Assembly: GCF_028888695.1 (NCBI RefSeq)
Contig: NZ_PNFF01000001.1
Location: forward strand, 815,501-879,500
DNA from: Bacillus methanolicus
GTDB lineage: Bacteria; Bacillota; Bacilli; Bacillales; Cytobacillaceae
Length of the DNA: 64,000 nt
Direction: 5' to 3'
The position numbers and the translations under genes are program-made. Under the pieces are notes generated by a model that worked only from the letters and a program-made list of their open reading frames with translations, made no database searches and was not told the DNA's origin. Positions within the stretch are counted from its first letter, which is position 1. Every line of letters begins with the position of its first letter. Positions 60,752 to 64,000 of the stretch are shown here, piece by piece.

Positions 60752-61972
60752 TTAAATTGGTTCAATATGGAATTCAATTTCTTTTGCTGCTTCCTTGGCG
60801 ATTCTTTTTGCTTCTTCTTTAGCATCTGATGAGGCTATAACGTATGCATAACGATCTCCCATTGATAAAGGTGGGCGCAGTATCATTCCTTTCCTGGGTT
60901 TTATATAAACCTCCTCTACCCCAGGAAATTGAGAACAACGATTTTTTCCTGTCACTTTCATTAATCTTCCTTTAGAGTTAATTGTTATATAATGGCAATA
61001 GACATACTTATTTTGTTTTTTAAAGAGATAAGGATCATTTCCTAAAAATAACTGAATGGTTTCCTCTACTAAATTTATTCCATATGCAGTTTCAATGATT
61101 CGATTCATCGCACCACCAGAGATTCTTGGGTTGATCTCAATTAATTTCCATGTTCCTTGTACTAAGCGCAATTCCAGATGACAGGCTCCATTTTTCATTT
61201 CAAAAGCCTGTAAAATGGAACTTACCGTCTCAAATATTTTATCGTAAAAGTCTTGATCGATATCTGCTAATAAACAATACCCGGTTACGATAAAACGTTT
61301 GGAAAATGTAATCTCTTGTTCGATTATTGCGATAATATGAACTTTTCCATTGTGTACTAAAGCTTCAATCAAATATTGGGGTCCTGTTAAATATTCTTCT
61401 AGCAAAATCTGTGTATTTTCTTTTTTTATTAGTAATTTTAGCATCGATTGCTTTAATTGGTTCTCGTCATTTGCCAGTAAAACATCTTTTGATCCGGTAG
61501 ATAGAGGAGACTTTACAATAAGAGGTAAATATCTTTTTTGTTTATCGATAAAGACCTCTAAAGAATCACCAGGTGAAAAAATTGCATAATGAGGGGACAT
61601 TGGGAGGTCTTTGAGAAGTTCACGAGTTAAAACTTTATCTTCCATTTTTCGAATTGGGTCAGCAGAAACAACACCTGGACAAAATTCTTCTGATAAAACT
61701 GCCGCTACATGAACAAAAGGATCGATAAAACTCAGAATACCATTTATTTGTTTACCTTGTTTTAGTATTTTGATGATAATTTTTTTTACTTGATCGTAAT
61801 CAATTAAATCCGCTAAAATCATTTGATGGACATCAGGAAAGTCTGTTCTTTGATGAAAGAATTTTTGTTTACGGGTTAATAAAACTGTAAAAAAGCCAAG
61901 TCGTTCTGCTGCTTGGATTGCTTCTCTACTAGACCCGGATTTATTAGTTTCAATAAAAACAATGGTTTTCAT
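60752..61972 (-). CDS. ATP-grasp carboxylate-amine ligase-like protein
   Basis: A 406-residue protein of the biotin-carboxylase/CPSase-like ATP-grasp group. It starts MKTIVFIETNKSGSSREAIQ, a pre-ATP-grasp fold, followed by DKVLTRELLKDLPMSPHYAIF, lid segment LIVKSPLSTGSKDVLLAN near 155 and the metal site HLELRLVQGTWKLIEINPRISGG near 265-287. The C-terminal domain ends EIEFHIEPI. Such enzymes often join amino acids or build peptide-like compounds, as BacD does. AGGATG precedes the ATG. The neighbouring YheC-type ligase suggests a two-step ligation. Confidence 0.8.
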   Translation of the reverse strand: MKTIVFIETNKSGSSREAIQAAERLGFFTVLLTRKQKFFHQRTDFPDVHQMILADLIDYDQVKKIIIKILKQGKQINGILSFIDPFVHVAAVLSEEFCPGVVSADPIRKMEDKVLTRELLKDLPMSPHYAIFSPGDSLEVFIDKQKRYLPLIVKSPLSTGSKDVLLANDENQLKQSMLKLLIKKENTQILLEEYLTGPQYLIEALVHNGKVHIIAIIEQEITFSKRFIVTGYCLLADIDQDFYDKIFETVSSILQAFEMKNGACHLELRLVQGTWKLIEINPRISGGAMNRIIETAYGINLVEETIQLFLGNDPYLFKKQNKYVYCHYITINSKGRLMKVTGKNRCSQFPGVEEVYIKPRKGMILRPPLSMGDRYAYVIASSDAKEEAKRIAKEAAKEIEFHIEPI

Positions 61973-62002
61973 AGGCTTACGACATCCTATCTTCGATGAT
62001 TT

Positions 62003-62146
62003 TTATGAATGATTTAGTTGCTTCTGTTGTATAATATAATGATCGATCAAAGGTTGTTCTTCATCTTTTAAGAAATTCATAAAATTAGGGTTTTTAACTA
62101 ATATAAGAGAAGTGCCAACATTTCGCGGAAAAAGTAGGCTAATAGA
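62003..62146 (-). pseudogene. Possible truncated reading frame upstream of the ATP-grasp genes
   Basis: A minus-strand frame is open for 47 codons and reads with coding-like character (FPRNVGTSLILVKNPNF). It has only an internal ATG at 62080, giving 25 residues, and no ribosome site. It could be the C-terminal remnant of a third gene of the ATP-grasp cluster cut off near the selC locus, or chance. Confidence 0.25.
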
Positions 62147-62225
62147 TTATTTCACTGTTTATAAAGAGCCTTCTCGTTCGGAATAGAAGAGGAACGGATT
62201 GCTATTTTGAAATGATATGATTGCC

Positions 62226-62254
62226 TTGAAAGGTTTCTGTCTTTGTTTTAAAAT
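62226..62254 (+). promoter_or_regulatory. selC promoter
   Basis: TTGAAA at 62226-62231, 17-bp spacer, TAAAAT at 62249-62254, ending 18 bases before the tRNA. Confidence 0.75.
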
Positions 62255-62272
62255 TATTCTTATCTAAAAAAT

Positions 62273-62369
62273 GGGGCTGAATGGGGTACTGGTGTCCCCC
62301 ACGGTCTTCAAAACCGCTTGAGAGGCGCGTGTCGTCTCTGGTGGGTTCGATTCCCACGCAGTCCCGCCA
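62273..62369 (+). tRNA. selC: tRNA-Sec (anticodon UCA)
   Basis: A 97-nucleotide tRNA with encoded CCA. Acceptor strands GGGGCTGA and GCAGTCCC pair except for the eighth A-G, giving the long Sec acceptor stem. D stem GGGG / CCCC; anticodon stem CGGT / ACCG with loop CTTCAAA, so the anticodon TCA is at 62308-62310. A 7-bp variable arm (AGAGGCG / CGTCTCT) and a T arm GTGGG-TTCGATT-CCCAC follow. The 8+5 acceptor/T arrangement, the UCA anticodon and the long extra arm identify selenocysteine tRNA, read at UGA by SelB. No sel genes lie in the window. Confidence 0.92.
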
Positions 62370-62549
62370 AAATGAGGTTTTTCGGAGATTGACTCTGTTG
62401 ATTGAACACGATGATTGGAACGGTTTTCGACCGGTTTAACGAAAGACCGTTTCAGACTGGCGAATAAAACCGTTTTGATAGAATGTTGAAATCCGTTTGG
62501 CTCCGTTTGTCCTCTTACGCAATTTTTATGCGAAAGGGGATTTTTTATT
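62370..62549. promoter_or_regulatory. selC-int junction with iterated CCGTTT motifs
   Basis: CCGTTT recurs at 62447, 62470, 62493 and 62503 (spacing 23, 23 and 10), and AACGGTTTT and ACCGGTTT lie at about 62419-62437. This could be the arm-type binding region of the integrase or an operator for int. The promoter of int is not obvious. AAAGGGG serves as ribosome site. Confidence 0.4.
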
Positions 62550-63512
62550 ATGCGGAAAAGAACAGGATTAAACCGCCGTTTCAAAAGGGAAGCAAGTACC
62601 AGTACAACTGCGTACACCATGACGGAGATGTTCGAGGAATTTATGCTGATTAAGAAAGGCGAAGGATTGGCTCGTCGAACCATCGCGGAGTATTACGAAA
62701 ATTACAAGTATTTCAAAAATTACGTTGGACGTGAATTGTCGGCGGAAGAAATGACTACGGAGTTATTCGTCGGTTGGATTGAGTACATGCTCGAAGAAAT
62801 GAACTACGCGCCCGCCACCGTCAACATTCGCGTGCGCACCATGCGGGCTTTTGTGCGGTATTGTTACGAAGACAAGCAGTGGATTAACGAGCCAATACAT
62901 AGGCGGTTCAAGCCGATCAAAGCGCCGATTGATGTAGTAGAATCGTTCACGCCCGAAGAGTTTCGTAGGTTAATTGGCGCTATGGATGAAACGACTTATA
63001 CCGGATTCCGCACGAAAGTTGTCGCATTCGTCTTACTCGACACTATGGTTCGCGTCGGCGAACTCGTAAGCATGAAGCGTCGCAACGTCGATTTTAAGGC
63101 TATGAGTATTCTACTTGAAGCCGAGGACACGAAACCGCGCAAGGCTCGTTATGTGCCAATTTCGCCAAGGACTGCGAAGCTTTTAGGTGAATACATGGCG
63201 GAAACAGAGGACTTCGGCAGTGAATACGTATTTCTTACGTACGAAGGCGAGCGTATAAGTGAATCGACTGTGCGCGAAGATTTGAGAGTCGCTGGTAAAG
63301 TTGCGAAAATTACGGACAAGCGTGTAAGTCCACATACGCTAAGACATACAGGCGCTTTGTTTTACATTTTAAACAACGGCGATCCGTTTAGTTTACAGAA
63401 GATACTCGGACATTCGCACATGAATATGGTGCGCCGATACGTGCAGATGACGAATAATGACGTACAAAATCAGCACAGCGCACACTCACCATTGAATTAC
63501 GTGTTTAAATAA
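62550..63512 (+). CDS. int: Tyrosine recombinase (integrase)
   Basis: A 320-residue site-specific recombinase. SAM-like DNA-binding domain (about 22-110) and catalytic domain with Arg in DTMVRVGEL (near 167), Lys in DTKPRKARYVP, HTLRH (near 262-266), GHSH (near 289) and the nucleophile in RRYVQM (near 297). It lies 181 bases beyond the 3' end of selC in the same direction, the classic position of an integrase using a tRNA gene as attB. Its codon use is more GC-rich than that of the neighbours (for example GCGCCCGCCACC), suggesting foreign origin. Confidence 0.93.
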   Translation: MRKRTGLNRRFKREASTSTTAYTMTEMFEEFMLIKKGEGLARRTIAEYYENYKYFKNYVGRELSAEEMTTELFVGWIEYMLEEMNYAPATVNIRVRTMRAFVRYCYEDKQWINEPIHRRFKPIKAPIDVVESFTPEEFRRLIGAMDETTYTGFRTKVVAFVLLDTMVRVGELVSMKRRNVDFKAMSILLEAEDTKPRKARYVPISPRTAKLLGEYMAETEDFGSEYVFLTYEGERISESTVREDLRVAGKVAKITDKRVSPHTLRHTGALFYILNNGDPFSLQKILGHSHMNMVRRYVQMTNNDVQNQHSAHSPLNYVFK

Positions 63513-63517
63513 TAAAT

Positions 63518-63562
63518 AAAAGCGTCAGCAATTTGGATAATGTCCCTGCTGACGCTTTTATA
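63518..63562. terminator. Terminator between int and the XRE gene
   Basis: AAAAGCGTCAGCA / TGCTGACGCTTTT perfect 13-bp stem with a 16-base loop, suited to both converging genes. Confidence 0.85.
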
Positions 63563-63630
63563 TGTTATTCTTTGATGTCCATTTTTATAGAACTTGAGGG
63601 AGGTGAAAAAGGCATTAAAAAAGACAATGC

Positions 63631-63858
63631 TCATGCATCGTCTTCATTGTCTTCAACTAAAACCAATAACTCTGGTAGATCAATCCCTAATACTTCACAA
63701 ACTCTTCCAATTGTATTTCGTTGATACTGTTTAGTTTCATCATTGTATAACCGTCTTAATGTTTCAAACGGCAATTCTGTTATTTCAGCAAACTGTCTTA
63801 TGGAGATGCCTCTCTCATCTAATATTTTTTTTAATTGTGACTTAACTCGTAATCCCAT
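63631..63858 (-). CDS. XRE/Cro-CI-type repressor
   Basis: A 75-residue helix-turn-helix protein. The HTH spans about residues 18-40 (SIRQFAEITELPFETLRRLY) and the C terminus is acidic (VEDNEDDA). AAGGAGAAT precedes the ATG. It is convergent with int and divergent from a strong rightward promoter with three palindromic operators, the layout of a phage or ICE repressor. No cleavage or peptidase domain is fused, so induction would need another factor. Confidence 0.85.
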   Translation of the reverse strand: MGLRVKSQLKKILDERGISIRQFAEITELPFETLRRLYNDETKQYQRNTIGRVCEVLGIDLPELLVLVEDNEDDA

Positions 63859-63910
63859 AATTTATTCTCCTTGTCTTTATTATCTTTGTATTTATTATAA
63901 CAAAAAATCG

Positions 63911-63985
63911 ACTACGAAAAGTAGTAAAAAAATCTGAAAATAACTACAAAATGTAGTTGACAACATAAAGTAGTCATAATATAAT
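63911..63985. promoter_or_regulatory. Phage-like switch with three operators and a rightward promoter
   Basis: Operators ACTAC-N5-GTAGT: O1 63911-63925, O2 63943-63957 and a one-mismatch O3 63960-63974. The rightward promoter is TTGACA (63957-63962), 17 bp, TATAAT (63980-63985), with O3 in its spacer and O2 touching its -35. A leftward TATAAT for the repressor lies near 63893-63898, with O1 in its -35 area. The XRE protein is the likely ligand. Confidence 0.75.
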
Positions 63986-64000
63986 CAAAGTAACAACGAA

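Noticed and set aside
62264-62683. Minus-strand frame of 139 codons
   Set aside because: It runs antisense across the tRNA-Sec gene and the start of the integrase gene, so it is a shadow.
63743-63937. Plus-strand frame of 64 codons at the right end
   Set aside because: It is antisense to the XRE gene and continues through its operators; no ribosome site.

Overview
The window is chromosomal DNA of a low-GC, endospore-forming Bacillaceae. From the GntR gene ymfC to yneK it follows the gene order known from Bacillus subtilis (ymfC, ymfFHIJK-ymfM, pgsA, cinA, recA, rny, ymdB, spoVS, miaB, ymcA, cotE, mutSL, miaA, hfq, spoVK, hflX, ynbB, glnRA, lexA/yneAB, ynzC, tkt, sirA, yneF, ynzD, ccdA, yneI, ccdC, yneK). 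The sporulation genes spoVS, cotE, spoVK, sirA and a Spo0E-type gene confirm a spore former. I cannot fix the species. A selenocysteine tRNA gene is uncommon for this family and may narrow it down.

Layout. 0.3-6 kb: regulator ymfC and a nucleoside-type BMP/ABC uptake operon. 6-12 kb: a 20-bp tandem array, then the ymfF-ymfM group. 12-18 kb: pgsA, cinA, SOS-controlled recA, RNase Y and ymdB. 18-24 kb: spoVS, the 2-oxoacid:ferredoxin oxidoreductase korAB, miaB and ymcA. 24-31 kb: cotE, a VOC protein bracketed by sister terminators, a second tandem array, mutS and mutL. 31-40 kb: mreBH (minus strand), miaA, hfq, spoVK, hflX, ynbB and glnRA with two GlnR boxes. 40-45 kb: a lipoprotein, divergent lexA/yneAB with three SOS boxes, ynzC and tkt. 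45.4-51.0 kb: a group IIC intron placed directly after the tkt terminator. The intron is split by an IS21-type element, which is itself split by an IS4-family element. 51-59 kb: sirA with Spo0A boxes, yneF, a heterodimeric ABC exporter, ynzD, ccdA/yneI/ccdC and yneK.

The accessory part begins at about 59.4 kb. A decayed copy of the promoter and 5' half of selC lies at 59490-59579. Two minus-strand ATP-grasp ligase genes follow, then an intact selC (tRNA-Sec, anticodon UCA) at 62273-62369. A tyrosine recombinase follows selC, and then a phage-like switch: an XRE repressor facing a strong rightward promoter with three ACTAC-N5-GTAGT operators. The element continues beyond the right edge. This selC-centred island is the most unusual part of the window.

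The window also carries a dispersed palindromic repeat family with GAGGCTGACTCA-type ends and an inner CAATATATAG / CTATATATTG hairpin, two tandem intergenic arrays with units near 20 bp, and an orphan near-perfect 46-bp palindrome.
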